From positions 186,001-250,000 of the forward strand of contig JAYKXP010000006.1 in NCBI GenBank assembly GCA_037176845.1: a stretch of 64,000 nt of DNA, given 5' to 3'. Source of the stretch: Paramarasmius palmivorus (Eukaryota; Basidiomycota; Agaricomycetes; Agaricales; Marasmiaceae). The notes under the pieces were generated by a model. It was not told the DNA's origin. It ran no database searches and saw only the letters and a program-made list of their open reading frames with translations. Position numbers and translations under genes: made by a program. Shown one piece after another: positions 1-11,556 of this stretch. Each line of letters opens with the position of its first letter. Positions within the stretch are counted from its first letter, which is position 1.

Positions 1-690
1 GTTCCCTGATGACTTTGGTCCTCCCTGAAAAGTTCTCGGCTATGTACTGCCTACCAGCATTATCATGGAATAGAAGACGATACACAGGTGCACCCGGAAT
101 TCGGCACATCGTCCTTATCGGCATTTGTGGACGTACAAGCTTCAGTTCTAAAGGTGTCAAACCACGCTGCATAGGCATGTTTATCTTTCTTACGTTCACG
201 GAGCTAGTAATATCCTCCATTGCTATGCCCACAACTCCCCTTTCACATCGCCAGATCCATGTACAGCATCCTGTAGCATGGAAGTCCGAACAGCCTACTC
301 TATTGTCTTGATGGGCGTTAAGGACTTGTGACTGCCCACTGTGGTAAACGCACTGCCGGAGAAGTATGTTAGAAGCAAGGTCAAGGGCTGGTATACGCGT
401 TTGGTGATTATCTGGTTGGGTATGAATAGAAATGTGGATAGCTTTGGGCGTTTATCGCTGACGATGCGGTGATTGCTTCACTTTTTTGTCGCTGCTGTAA
501 AAACTAATACACCACTTTAGGGCTCCATCTTGACAGCTTCCATTTGTTTCTCGATGGCCATCGCCGAGGAAACATCAAATCGATACAACACGCGTCTTCA
601 AAAGACCCCATATAACCTCTCCTTTGAGACGGCACTCTTTTCAGCACAACCCCCACCTGGTATACTCATCCACGTCTTCGCTCTTGCGAG
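1..690. repeat. Upstream flank of segmental duplication unit A
   Basis: No gene is supported here. The stretch is the 5' flank of family copy A and is repeated, diverged, before copies B, C and D. A shared block around 400-480 (a 'gaatagaaatgtggatagc' core, then 'tatcgctgacg') recurs near 4918-4980, 24100-24160 and 29100-29160. A second block at about 563-670, containing 'gagacggcactcttttcagc', recurs at 5060-5166 and, more diverged, at 29240-29342. The unit runs off the left edge of the window. Short ORFs here are not conserved between copies. Confidence 0.75.
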
Positions 691-2934
691 ATGAGCTTCC
701 ATCGCTCGTCGCAAGTCTCCATTCGAGGCCAAAACAGGCTGACTAACGTCGGAAGAGACCAGTACAACAACAACAGCAACAACCGGACAATCATCAATAA
801 GCGGACGACCATCCGAATGGCAGCAGCCAAGTCTACGAAGCAAGCAGCCAAGCAGGGTACTAAATATGACGAGGTGAACAAGTTGACAATGTTCATTAGG
901 GCTTTCATAGACTAACTGAATGCTTTGCAGTTTACAGCCGTCAAGCATGGCGATATTATCGTCGTGAAGGATTTACATGAAGAGGACCTTGCAGATTGGG
1001 ACCGTATCAGCTGGGGTAGTGGTGGCACGGAGTACCGAATAGTTCGCGAATGCAAGAGAACCATTCAAACCATTCAAGTCTACCCCGACCGGCAATCCAA
1101 GTTTACCGCGTTGGTCTATGAGGGTGACTCGGAAGACGCTCGTAGTTACTGGGAAGAAGATTTTCGGCAATTCTCCGGTACTAGGTTTGTTTCCAGTCAT
1201 CATGAAAAGCCAGAGTAGCTCAAACGTTTTCAGGAACGCGACCTCGTTTCAACTCTTTGGTCTCAATCGTTCTGACGTTCCGATGTTGATTTTTCATGAT
1301 GGTATGCGTCCAGTCACTTCTCTCTTGACGTGGATAAACTCACATCTTTCCAGAGTTGATACCCTTGGGACATTTCTATGCCACTATTAGCTCGTTTTGG
1401 AATAGCATCTATATTCGGCATTTGCAGGTCAGTGTACGTAGATCCAGCTACGAAATACTTGTAACTCATATGTGGTCTATTGTATCAGTTCAATGCGAAA
1501 TGGAATTTGTGGATGAATGCGAAGGGCACTATTTGCGAGGGACCAAGCGGCCCAATATTTGTCGCCGGTGGTATTCCCGACACCTCAATTCTCGTACCCC
1601 CGACTATAAACATGCTAGAAGGCAACACCTCATTCCTTTTTCTTGCGAAGCACAGGTCGAAGATACTTGACCAATGTGTCCTCGAATACGCAATGATTGA
1701 GGGGATTACCGCGTATCTCGATGATTCATTCCCAAACTTGGAAATGTCGGAGGACTGGTTTACCGCGATTCACGATCAGTCGAACCGGATCGTCTGCAAT
1801 TTTTTTCGAAAGACACCCAAGCAGCTACCCGTGGAGATCGTCGGGAGTTTACGTTTTGATACCGTTTATTCGTCATCGCTGGAACCCATTGCGAGGTTCC
1901 CAGAGGGAGGTAGAGTATTGTGGGCGTTGCTCGGAGAATGGGACGTTCCTAATACATTGGTCGGCGACGGGTTGACTCGGTGCGCATGGGAGACGTTCTC
2001 CGACAGTTGGTGGCTAGATCACTACGCAAACTTTGGTCTGTATGGTGAGTATAGGTTCGATGGGCATAAGTCCAGGATATGGGGGGATGCTTGGCTAGCA
2101 CAATCTTCGCGGGTGACAAGTGTACTTGGGATAACGGAGATGGACTGTATGTGTTTGCTTTGTTTGGTGTATACAACAGATCACGACCTCTTCCAACAGT
2201 TATAGTACAGCCGCCTACTCTGAGATTCGAATACAAACCTCCCTCGAGCCAATATGTCGGCCTTGTCGCATTTTTCAAACTCTGCGACGGCGAAGAACCT
2301 CCCCCCATCTATCTCTTCATTCATCCTCCCACCTGTATATCAGAACTCATCTCGTGGGAGGATGGAACTACCCCAGCCTACTTCTGGTCGTTCGACGAGA
2401 CTGGCCAGACATGCTTGTCAGAGGACGAGTGCGAGGAGTGGGGGATTCCAGAGCTCAAGCTCGAGTGTTGGGGGCACAAGTTATGTCGCTGGCCAGCCGA
2501 GGTCTACCAAGACCTCCATGACTGGCAAGTTGTCCAAGGTTTCGATCCTACCACTGCAGATTTCGCGCGACATCTGGGTTATCCAGAACTTGAAATTCTC
2601 GGTCCAAGAAAGAAGACAGAAAGCCGATTCGAAGAAATTCGAGGTAAGTTCATGCTTGATCTCATATCTAGCGTTCGCTTATTAGTATGCAGAAGAGGGG
2701 ACGAACAAAAACTCGTATGCGAGTATTGGAGTTCAGACCGAAGATCGAAGAGCGAGCAAGAAAAAGGCGGAAATTCTAAGTAAGAGTGCAGCTCGACCGG
2801 CACTTTTGCGACAGTCTAGGAGTGCGGCGATAGCGACTAGCAGTATGGAGGAGGCTAGTCGTAGTGAAATCGCAGACGGGAATGCTCGTCGGCTGCGTAA
2901 TACACTCTCTGGGCTGGCTGGAAAGCTGCGGTAG
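691..2934 (+). CDS. Expanded-family protein, copy A (intact, 640 aa)
   Basis: Function unknown; one of four paralogs in this window. Seven exons: 691-873, 931-1184, 1234-1301, 1354-1427, 1489-2146, 2200-2643, 2693-2934. They total 1923 nt, 640 codons plus TAG, without internal stops. The start is the ATG that opens the conserved MSFHRSSQVSIRGQN segment. The N-terminus is Q/N-rich (NVGRDQYNN near residue 30). Residues about 85-190 resemble a protein-kinase N-lobe (FTALVYEGD, WEEDF, LFGLNRSDVPMLIFHDE), but no HRD or DFG motif follows. The middle holds FLFLAKHRSK and SLRFDTVYSSSLEP; later come FKLCDGEEPPP, YFWSFDETGQT and DPTTADFARHLG. The tail is charged and ends RLRNTLSGLAGKLR. All six introns sit at the same places in B, C and D. 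The protein is soluble by eye, with no signal peptide. I recall similar architectures as species-specific families in Agaricomycetes; that is memory, not a search. Confidence 0.85.
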
Positions 2935-5186
2935 CTGTATTGTGTACTGTATTAGCATCTCATTTATTATCGACTGTGTCGTATACAAATGCACCTGCTA
3001 AACGAGCAGAGGCAAACACTAGGGGCGTAGTGTGAAAATGGGAAACACGGATGGTGTACATTTCCTTCAATTGGGTGGTACCGGTAATCGACGATGCTGG
3101 GCGACTTGAAACTAGATCTTGATTCTAGAGTGACTTCGGGACGGCCGTTTCTCGACGCGGTGTATTGTAGTTTGAAGGGCTTTTGCCATGGAGTACGATT
3201 TGAGCGTGAAGCACTCAATCCCAACATTTTGATACGTACCTCAAAAGACCCAGCAGATCCTCCTTTGCGTTTCGCCATCCGTCAAATAGAAGCGCGTGAA
3301 GAAAAGTTGCAGGATGAGTGGAGCGTTCTTGTTTAGGGAGTGTAACAGTGTTCGTATGTTTCTAGCCATCGGTGTTACTTGTCACTGAAGTCGGCGGATG
3401 AGTGCAATGTGTAGGGAGCTGATGTTGTTACCCACTTTTTGCGCAGAAGCAACGGGCGTGCCTGGTTATAGGATGAAGTGCAGCATCGATTGACAAAGGT
3501 AGCTAGCTGCGGCACCCTCAACTGCTTTGAAGATGTTGGGACGAGAGCGGCAGCTTTTAGAGGATTGCGTTGAGAGTTCGAGGATACTAACCTCCCAAAA
3601 CGGAAGGTAAACATCAGACACCAGGCCGATGACCGGTTCCTACGTCCAAAAGTCTATCGTCCAAGAGATTTGAAGCAGCAAGTTTTTGGATGGTGCGTCG
3701 AGCATCGCGAAAAGGACCGGCAAAATATTATGGGAGTCGTTGACAACGTTGGACGTGGGATAACGACGCTCTCAAGGTGAGCAAACAGCGAGAGCCGGGC
3801 CGACTACTTTTCTCTTGACCCACTACTGGCTCCTCACTCTCATCCTCCAGGCTCCCTTTCCATCATGTGGATGTTATTTTGACACCGATAGTCATCCAGC
3901 TTCCATCGAGTTTTCAGCCCGGCTCATGCTATGGTATCTTCGGGGCCGAAAAAGTCACCAGCATTCCAACAATGTCAAGTCTAGCTTACCTTTCAGAATA
4001 CCCGGTTTGACTGGAAGCAAGGGAACAAGAAGTCGTTCTTTTTCGACTCGGGGAGCTGTGACGGGAGACGCGTTGGATAGCTCCTACATATACATCTCCG
4101 ACCCAACCTGTTGTTGGTACCAAGAACGGCGGCATTTTTCTGGGATCGGTGTGATAGTTGTATCTTTCTCTTCAGCCTCTCTTACTGACGTGTCGCAGTC
4201 TCACCTCCGTATTCTCGAGTTGTATCCTGGTCCCTACAGTTCAACAACGGCCACAGATGCCACAAGGAGCCTCAAACTCCCGGCTACTCTTGCTCTTCGA
4301 AGAGCAATGCGGTGATACAGGAAGGAACGTGTGCTTGAGCAAGAGTGCAGAGATATCGAGCGTCTTCTGCGGCGGTACGTGTACTCTGTCTTGACCTTAT
4401 GACCCAACTTATACAAAATACCAGTACACCACTATGTTCTCGCTCAAATGATACCCTCATGTTGAATCCACACTTACTTGGCTACTCGCATTTTTGTGAG
4501 CCATGTCTGTTCCAACAACAGTTTAACGACTCCATGACGAGTTCCATGAAGGCTTTCGACTACCGTCTACCAGTGCGATCGCGCAACAGAGGACGGTGCA
4601 CCCGGGATTTGGCGCACCGTCCTGTATCGGCATTTGTAGATGTGCAAGCGTCAGATCTGAAGGTGTTAATCCACGTTACATAGACATGGTCTATCTTTCG
4701 TACGTTCACGGAGCTAGTAATTTCTTCCGCTGCTATACCCACAACCCCTTTTCACACCATCAGGTTCATCTACAGCGTCGTGAAGCACGGAAATTAAAAG
4801 CCCGGACAGCCTACTCTATTGTCTTTGTGGGTGTTGAGGACTTGTGACTGCTCACTGTGGTGAACATGCACTGCCAGAGAAGCAAGGGTGTACGCGTGTG
4901 ATGACTATCCGGTTTGGAATGAATAGAAATGTGGATAGCCTTTGGCGTCTATCGCTGACGGTGCGGTGATTGCTTCACTCTTTTGTCGCTGCTGTAAAAC
5001 TTGACATATCACTTCAGGATTCCATCGTAATAACTTCCATTTGCTGCACGAGGGCCATCGCCGAGGAAACATCAGATCGATACACCATGGCTGTTCAAAA
5101 GACCTCATATAACCTCTCCTTTGAGACGGCACTCTTTTCAGCACAACCCCCACCTGGTATACTCATCCAAGTCTTCGCTCTGCGAG
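2935..5186. repeat. Inter-copy duplicated flanks between A and B
   Basis: No convincing gene. About 2935-3640 is the 3' flank of unit A: a block at 3123-3185 containing 'gtgacttcgggacggccg' recurs near 7635-7685 and 26793-26825, and 'gccgatgaccg' at about 3620 recurs near 8110 and, in part, 28225. About 3790-5186 is the 5' flank of unit B, matching about 23530-24360 and 28240-29360: shared blocks lie at 4020-4220 (with 23690-23905) and at 4430-4980. ORFs up to 166 codons occur but do not stay open in the homologous flanks. Confidence 0.7.
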
Positions 5187-7485
5187 ATGAGCTTCGATCG
5201 CTCGTCGAAAGTCTCCATTCGAGGCCAAAACAGGCTGACCAATGTCGGGAGAGACCAGTACAATAACAGCAACAACCGGACAATTATCAAGCAGACCATC
5301 CGAATGCAAGCAACCAAGTCTACGAAGAAGACTAAATACGACCAGGTGAACTTTACAATGTTTATCGGGGATTTTCATAGGCTGACTGAATTCTTTGTAG
5401 TTTACAGCCGTTAAGCATGGTGATATTATGGTTTTGAAGGATGTACATGCACAGGACCTCGAACAGTGGGAACATACCTATGAGGGCCCTGATAGGTGGC
5501 AACTGGTTCGCGAATGCAAGAGAACTGTTCACACCGTTCAAGTCTACCCCGACCAGCAATCCAAGTTTACCGCGCTGGTCTATGAGGGCGACTCGGAAGA
5601 CGCTCGTAGCTACTGGGAAGAAGATTTTCGGCGATTTTCGGGTACTAGGTTTGTTTCCAATCACCATGAAAAGCCAGAGTAGCTCAAACGTTTTCAGGAA
5701 CGCGACCTCGTTTCAACTCTTTGGTCTCAATCGTTCTGACGTTCCGATGTTGATTTTTCATGATGGTATGTGTTCAGTCGTTTCTCTCTCGACGTGAATG
5801 AACTCAAATCTTTCCAGAGTTGATACCCTTGGGACATGTCTATGACACTGTTAGGTCAATTTGGAATGACATCTATATTCTGCATTTGGCGGTCAGTCTA
5901 CGTAGATCCAACTACGAAATACTTGTATCTCATATGTTGTCTGTTGTATCAGTCCAATACGAAATGCGGAGACCCTTGGAATTTGTGGGTGGATGAGAAG
6001 GGCAGTATCTGCGGAGGACCAGCAGGTCCGAATTTTTACCCCAATGGTGGCATTGCCGACGCCTCAATTCTCGTACCCCCGACTATAAGCATGCTAGAAG
6101 GCGACACCTCATTCCTTTTTCTTGCGAAGCACAGATCGAAGAGACTTGACCAATGTGTCCTCCAATGTGCACAGGGGCATTTGATTCCCGCGTATCTCGA
6201 TGATTCACTCCCAAACTTGGATATGTCGGAGGACTATTTTATCGCGATTCACGACCAGTCGAATATCATCAGGCACTTTTTTCGAAAGACACCCAAGCAG
6301 CCTCCGATGGACGTCGTCGGGAGTTTACGTTTTGATACCGTTTACTCGTCATCACTGGAACCCGTTGCGAGGTACCCAGAGGGAAGTAACCTATTGTGGA
6401 AAGCGTGCCCGGACGTTCTGTTCGACTTGGGCTGTGGTGTTCCTAATACATTGGTCGGCGATGGGTGGACTCGGTGGGCAGCGGAGGTGTTATTCGAAAG
6501 GGAGTGGCTAGATCCCCACCGAAGGTGCCACGCAAAGTGCATGAATTTCCATGAACAGTTCACTCTGTGTGGTAGGTATGAGTTCGATAGGTATGGGTCC
6601 AATGGGTATGGGTTCAATATACGGGGGGATGCCTGGCTGGCACAATCTTCGCGGGTGACCAGTGTACTTGGGATAACGGAAATGGACTGTATGTGTTTGC
6701 TTTGTTTGGTGTATACAATGGATATCCACGATCTCTTTCAGCAGCTATGATTCTGACGCCGCCCAGCCTGACATTAGAAGGCAAACCTCCCTCGGGCCAA
6801 TATTTCGGTCTTGTCGCATTTTTCAAACTCTGCGACGGCGAAGAACCTCCCCCCGTCTATCTCTTCATTCATCCTCCCCCCACCTGTATGTCTGAACTCA
6901 TCTCGTGGGAGGATGGAACGACCCGAGCCTACTTCTGGTCGTTCGACGAGACTGGCCAGACTTGCTTGTCAGAGGAAGAGTGCGAGGAGTGGGGAATTCC
7001 AGAGCTCAAGCTCAACTATTGGGGGCTCCGTTTATCTCGCTGGCCAGCCGAGGCCTACCAAGCCCTCCATGACTGGCAAGTTGCCCGAGATTTCGATCCT
7101 ACCACTGCCGATTTCGCTCGACATCTGGGTTATCCAGAGCTCAAAATCCTCGGTACACCAAAGAAGACAGAAAGCCGATTTGAAGAAATTCGAGGTTAGT
7201 CCATGCTTGATCTCATACATAGCGTTCGCTCATTTGTATTCAGAAGAGAAAACGGGCAAAAACTCTCATGTGAAAGGAGTTCAGGTCGAAGACCAAGGGG
7301 CGAGCGCGGAAATCCCAAGTAAGAGTGCAGTTAGGAATGTGGCGATAGCAACTAGCATTATGGAGACTACTCGTAGTGAACTCGCAGACGGAGAAACTCA
7401 TCGGCCGAGTAACTCTCTCTGTGTTGGTTGGACAGTTGCGGTTGCTATATTGTGTGTAATATTCGTACACAGTTACATCCATTAA
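5187..7485 (+). CDS. Expanded-family protein, copy B (intact, 658 aa, hydrophobic C-terminus)
   Basis: Paralog of copy A, function unknown. Seven exons: 5187-5345, 5401-5648, 5698-5765, 5818-5891, 5953-6688, 6745-7194, 7244-7485; 1977 nt, 658 codons plus TAA, all open. It carries the N-terminal SIRGQNRLTNVGRDQYNN, the kinase-N-lobe-like stretch with MLIFHDE, and the DPTTADFARHLG signature. Exon 5 is longer than in A (CGDPWNLW insertion; a WLDPHRRCHAKC segment; tyrosine/glycine-rich imperfect repeats near 6570-6620). Near 7410 the gene lacks 2 nt relative to A. This shifts the last 30 or so codons into another frame and replaces the charged tail by WTVAVAILCVIFVHSYIH, a possible single transmembrane tail anchor. 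The exon 5 donor GTATGT and acceptor CAG at 6744 are inferred from frame. Confidence 0.83.
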
Positions 7486-8130
7486 TCCACCAGTGGCAAA
7501 CACTAGGGAAGTAATGTGAAGATAATCACGGATGGTGTGCATTTCCTCTAACCATAGTTTCCTCACCACCTTCTTCAATTGTGCCGGAGTCAACAATGTT
7601 GGGGCGATCGGGGTGACACCAAAATTTTGGTTCTAGTGACTTCGGGATAACCGTTTGCTCAACGCGGTGTAGTTTGAAGGGCTAAGCTGTCACGAGGGAA
7701 TTCTGAAGTGTGGTTTAAGCGTGAAGCACTAAATCCCAACATTGCGATACGTACCTCAAAAGACCCAGCAGATCATGCGCTCCTTTGCGTTTCGCCATCC
7801 GTCAAATAGAAGCGCGTAAAGAAAAGTCGCAGGATGAGTGGAGCGTTCTTGTTTAGGGAGTGTTCGTATGCTTCCAGCCATGAGTGTTACTTGTCACCGA
7901 AGTTCGCGGATGAGTGCAATGTGTACCACTTTTCGCGTGGGCAGAAGCACAAAAAGGCAACGAGCGTGCCTGGCTATAGGACGAGGTACATCATCGATCG
8001 GCAAAGGGCTGCTTTGAGGATGCTGGGACGAGAGCATTAGCTTTTGGAGGATCGCGTTGAGAGTTCGAGGATAGAATCATCCGTAGGCGTAGATGTCGGT
8101 AGACACCGGGCCGATGACCGCTTCCTCAAA
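7486..8130. repeat. Downstream flank of duplication unit B
   Basis: Repeats the sequence after copy A (2960-3640) and, in part, after copy C (26640-27330). Shared landmarks are the 'tgacttcgggat' block near 7637, the 'cctcaaaagacccagcagatc' block near 7755, and the 'gccgatgaccg' block near 8110, beyond which similarity to unit A stops. No coding region is supported. Confidence 0.7.
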
Positions 8131-8988
8131 AAGAAAACCCTTCAGTCACGGAAGGAGACACTAACGTAACCTAGTCCAGCCTTATTCCATCTCTGCCAGT
8201 ACTCTGCCTGAAAAGATATGGCTATAATTTCATCTACGACGTTCAACGGGATTTCAAATTATTCTATCCACTCCCAATGCGATGCAAATTCTCCTGCGAA
8301 CCGACTACAAACAGTATATTCAATGATGAGTCGAAGACAAAGGACAAGGGCTCGACCGGTGTGTCATTCAAACATTTTTTCGTGGAATACTTTTTCTGAT
8401 TACCGTTACTCAAGACAACCCCGAAGCCTTCATACACGCTACATGAACATCTGAGAAAATGGTGTTCTCAAATACAAGGCAACTCGAAAACTATCGGTTT
8501 CTTGCTCTGTCCTGACACTCACGCAGTGTGCTTTGACAATGCCCTCCCTCCATTCGTACATCTAGCTACATATCAGATCTGGAAACAGAACGGGCTATCC
8601 AAGTCATGGTAAAGTTATATCTCAATGCCATCGCGCTTCGTGCCGCATCCACATCGTCTGCATTCGAGTTCCAGACCTCATCGACATCCCTCAAGAATTC
8701 CCTTCATCAATCATCATATCTTGATCACTGTTCTCTTCTCTCAACATGAAACCTCCGTGCAGCAAAGAAGGCGACTCAATTCCGAGTCAACGCTGATAAG
8801 ACCCTGAGCAGCTCGCAACCGCTCTCTGGCGTTTCCCTTTATCACTGCCCTTCACGGAATTGTCACGGGTCGAACTGGGCACATTTCACAGATGGCCAAG
8901 GATTTCAGAGACGCTGCGGCCGTGATTCTGAATGCCAACATTGAATCGCGTACATATCGAGTCAGGAGCCTCTAAATCGTGGAATTTG
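8131..8988. other. Intergenic, no supported gene
   Basis: Between duplication unit B and the 3' end of the ACS transporter. Only ORFs below 80 codons are present, none with a recognisable domain or a consistent splice pattern. Confidence 0.6.
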
Positions 8989-11176
8989 TTAGCATGTGTA
9001 CCTAAAATCCGGGTGTCGATCTCCAAGACTCAACCAAGCCTTCTCTCCCCCGTCAGGCTCTTTGGCTGTTGCATATGGTGCGAGAATCTCCGTCCTTCTC
9101 TCCTTCTTCATCTTATTCTGACGACTGAGGTATAGCGCATTGACTCCGACTAAAACAACGATTCCGGCCGAGCTAAGATAGGAACAGGCTCAGTCAGTCA
9201 ACGTACACACCGTAAGCACGCCTCGGTAGACTCACAAAACCAAGTTCAGAATTGTAGTTTTCACGAATTTAGGACCTTCCTTTGTCGGGAATAACCATGT
9301 ACTCGTGATACCGCCCTAATGCACGCGTCAACAAAGCAAGCTAGCTTCTACAGGAAAACGACCTTACAGCATTCGTCGCTATAAACGCAAAAGCGACACT
9401 ACTCGCACGTCGATAATGCGGTTCGGAGTTGTTGGCCATCCAAGCAACGAGCGCAGGTGCACATCCATATACACCGGGTACGGTCATGTAGAGCGAACCA
9501 TAGGCCATGAATTTTGTTCCTGCCTCTGTTAGATCGGTCAGTGATACGCAAATCATCAGTCGATGCTGTACACTTACTCAAATACAGAGCGTAACCTGCA
9601 ACGGCAATCATAGAGATCAGCGCAGATGGAATGGCACGCGCTTGTTTTTTATCGGACCAATACGCCGACACCATGGTCACTGCAGCACGCAGTCAACGCA
9701 TTGTCCTGGCTTCTGGTACACGGACGACGTACCCATAAATCCTGCTGCGAAGGGTCCGACACTGAGAAGCTGTGATTGGTTCGGGGTGAAACCGAGCTGG
9801 TTAACGATTGATGGTAGAAATAGGGCTAGGCCGTAGAGTGTGGTGCCGAGCATGTAGAATATGACGAAGAGCATAATTACATGTGGAGACTTGAGGGATC
9901 GGTACACTTCTTTGAAGCTGAAGTGGTCGTGAGGCACTACTGATGGCCTATCTGCGATGAGACGACGCTCGATGATGCTGAGGAATTATATGAGTCAAGA
10001 GCTCGAGATGATAGAGAGGCCGCTTACTCTTTATCCTGGTCGGTAAGAAAAAACTTTACGTCTCGAGGTGTGGATGGGGTAACGAAGAAACCGATGACCC
10101 CGATAACAATACTAAAGAGCCCTTCCTGCGCTTCTCTTCAATACAATCAATCCTGTCATCGAGAGTTCATCGACTTACCAAAAGGAAGATCCATGCCCAA
10201 CCGGGCTTTCCGCCAACGCCATCCATATTCACGATAGCTGCAGCTAGCAAGCCCGAGAATGCTCCGGAGAGCTGCGCCATGTATCAGCAAGATGTTGTAT
10301 GCACCAATACGTGACCCACCGATGCCGATGAGAAAAATACAGCGACCCTTGTTGGTTGATTAGCTGAAGTTAGGTATCATCCGCAAAAGTTGTCGCCTAC
10401 CGCATTGACAGCTCCCTCCGCGTATAAAATCCGGACAGATAGAGGACAATGCCTGGGAACATCGGCCCTTCTACCAACCCTAGCAGTGCTCGGAGTACTA
10501 CCAATCCTGCGTAGTTCGACACCACCCCTAGGAGATGTTCCCTTACATGAATGCGTTGAAAACAAGGATGTACTGATCTACACTTACCCTGCATGGTCAC
10601 CAAGATTCCCCTATGTTGCCGACTAAGTAATGACATGCATTCAGAGATGCGAAACGTACCAAACTGTGAGCAACACGGGCATCATCACGCTAGAAATCTG
10701 CGTTAAAAAGGTGGAAAGTCATAATAGGATACTCAACTAACCGAGGTCCAATCTTCCTCAGTAGGAGGTTGGCTGGAAGCTCAGCACAGATATACGGCCT
10801 TGAACAGGCTGTCAGTATGATTCTAGTATACTCGAAGGCTCGACGTACACGTAAAGCACCGTCACGGCAACCTGATACTGGTGGTCAGTCATTTGCAGCG
10901 CTTTTTGTAGGCCAGCAACTCGTGCGTTCCCGATGTTAGCACGATCCTTCATCTCGGTTTAGCTCTCGAAAAACGTGAACGAGAGTATCTTCTGCTCACC
11001 AAGAAAGACAGCAGGTAGTATAGCGTCATAACAGGCAGAACGGCATAATCCAATCTGCGAACTGCTCGCTTCTGGGCAGCGTGATCATCAATTGTGTACT
11101 TGAGAGACTGTATAGCATCAGAGTGCGAGGAAATGTCCTCCCGGGATTCTTTTGTCGGGGGTGTGGTGGAGGGCAT
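8989..11176 (-). CDS. MFS anion:cation symporter (ACS / Dal5-like permease)
   Basis: Integral plasma-membrane transporter of the major facilitator superfamily, ACS branch (allantoate, nicotinate, tartrate and related organic anions). The protein reads MPSTTPPTKESREDISSH..., then LDYAVLPVMTLYYLLSFL in TM1, and the family signature DRANIGNARVAGL straight after the first intron (10999-10947). Further signatures are EGPMFPGIVLYLSGFY, PGWAWIFLLEGLFS, FFVTPSTPRD, the cytoplasmic IIERRL segment, and the terminal GDRHPDFRYTC ending at the TAA at 8989-8991. About 14 short exons are needed; all junctions that could be checked keep frame, including small exons encoding VMMPVLLTVW and GILVTMQG. The gene is complete. 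The substrate cannot be told from sequence; yeast Dal5 and Tna1 are the nearest characterised types. The next gene upstream is another MFS transporter on the same strand. Confidence 0.88.
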
Positions 11177-11556
11177 AGCTACTGGACTATGGAAAGCCTA
11201 GAGACTTAGATGGTGGGGGTAAAAGGCAACACACCGGCATCATTCTTCCTGAGCACTCCATACATACCAGTTCGGTTATCTCCCAGCTATTCGCACAGGG
11301 AACTTCGTATAGGCCGATTCTCCCGAAATAACAACCAGCTGATGTCCATCACATCTGAAGATGGATGCTATCAACAATCGTGGGTCCAATATCCACCCCC
11401 CAGCGTCAATGGTGGCTTTATCGTGGCACCTGAAACTCTAATATTTAATCGCTTCAGAGCGGCTCATCAAACTTCTTTAGCAAGCATCTATTTTCGATCT
11501 GAAAACATATGGAGTTCTGTCAACGTCGAAACAACAGCGGCAAAAACTCCTCTAGG
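11177..11556. other. Intergenic between two minus-strand MFS genes
   Basis: Holds the 5' region of the ACS transporter and the 3' region of the MCT-like transporter. No gene was seen. A tRNA B-box-like sequence lies at about 11564-11574, at the end of the neighbouring CDS, without an A box. Confidence 0.6.

Noticed and set aside
3815..4315. 166-codon ORF in the flank of unit B
   Set aside because: Not conserved in the matching flanks of C and D, and low-complexity without domain.
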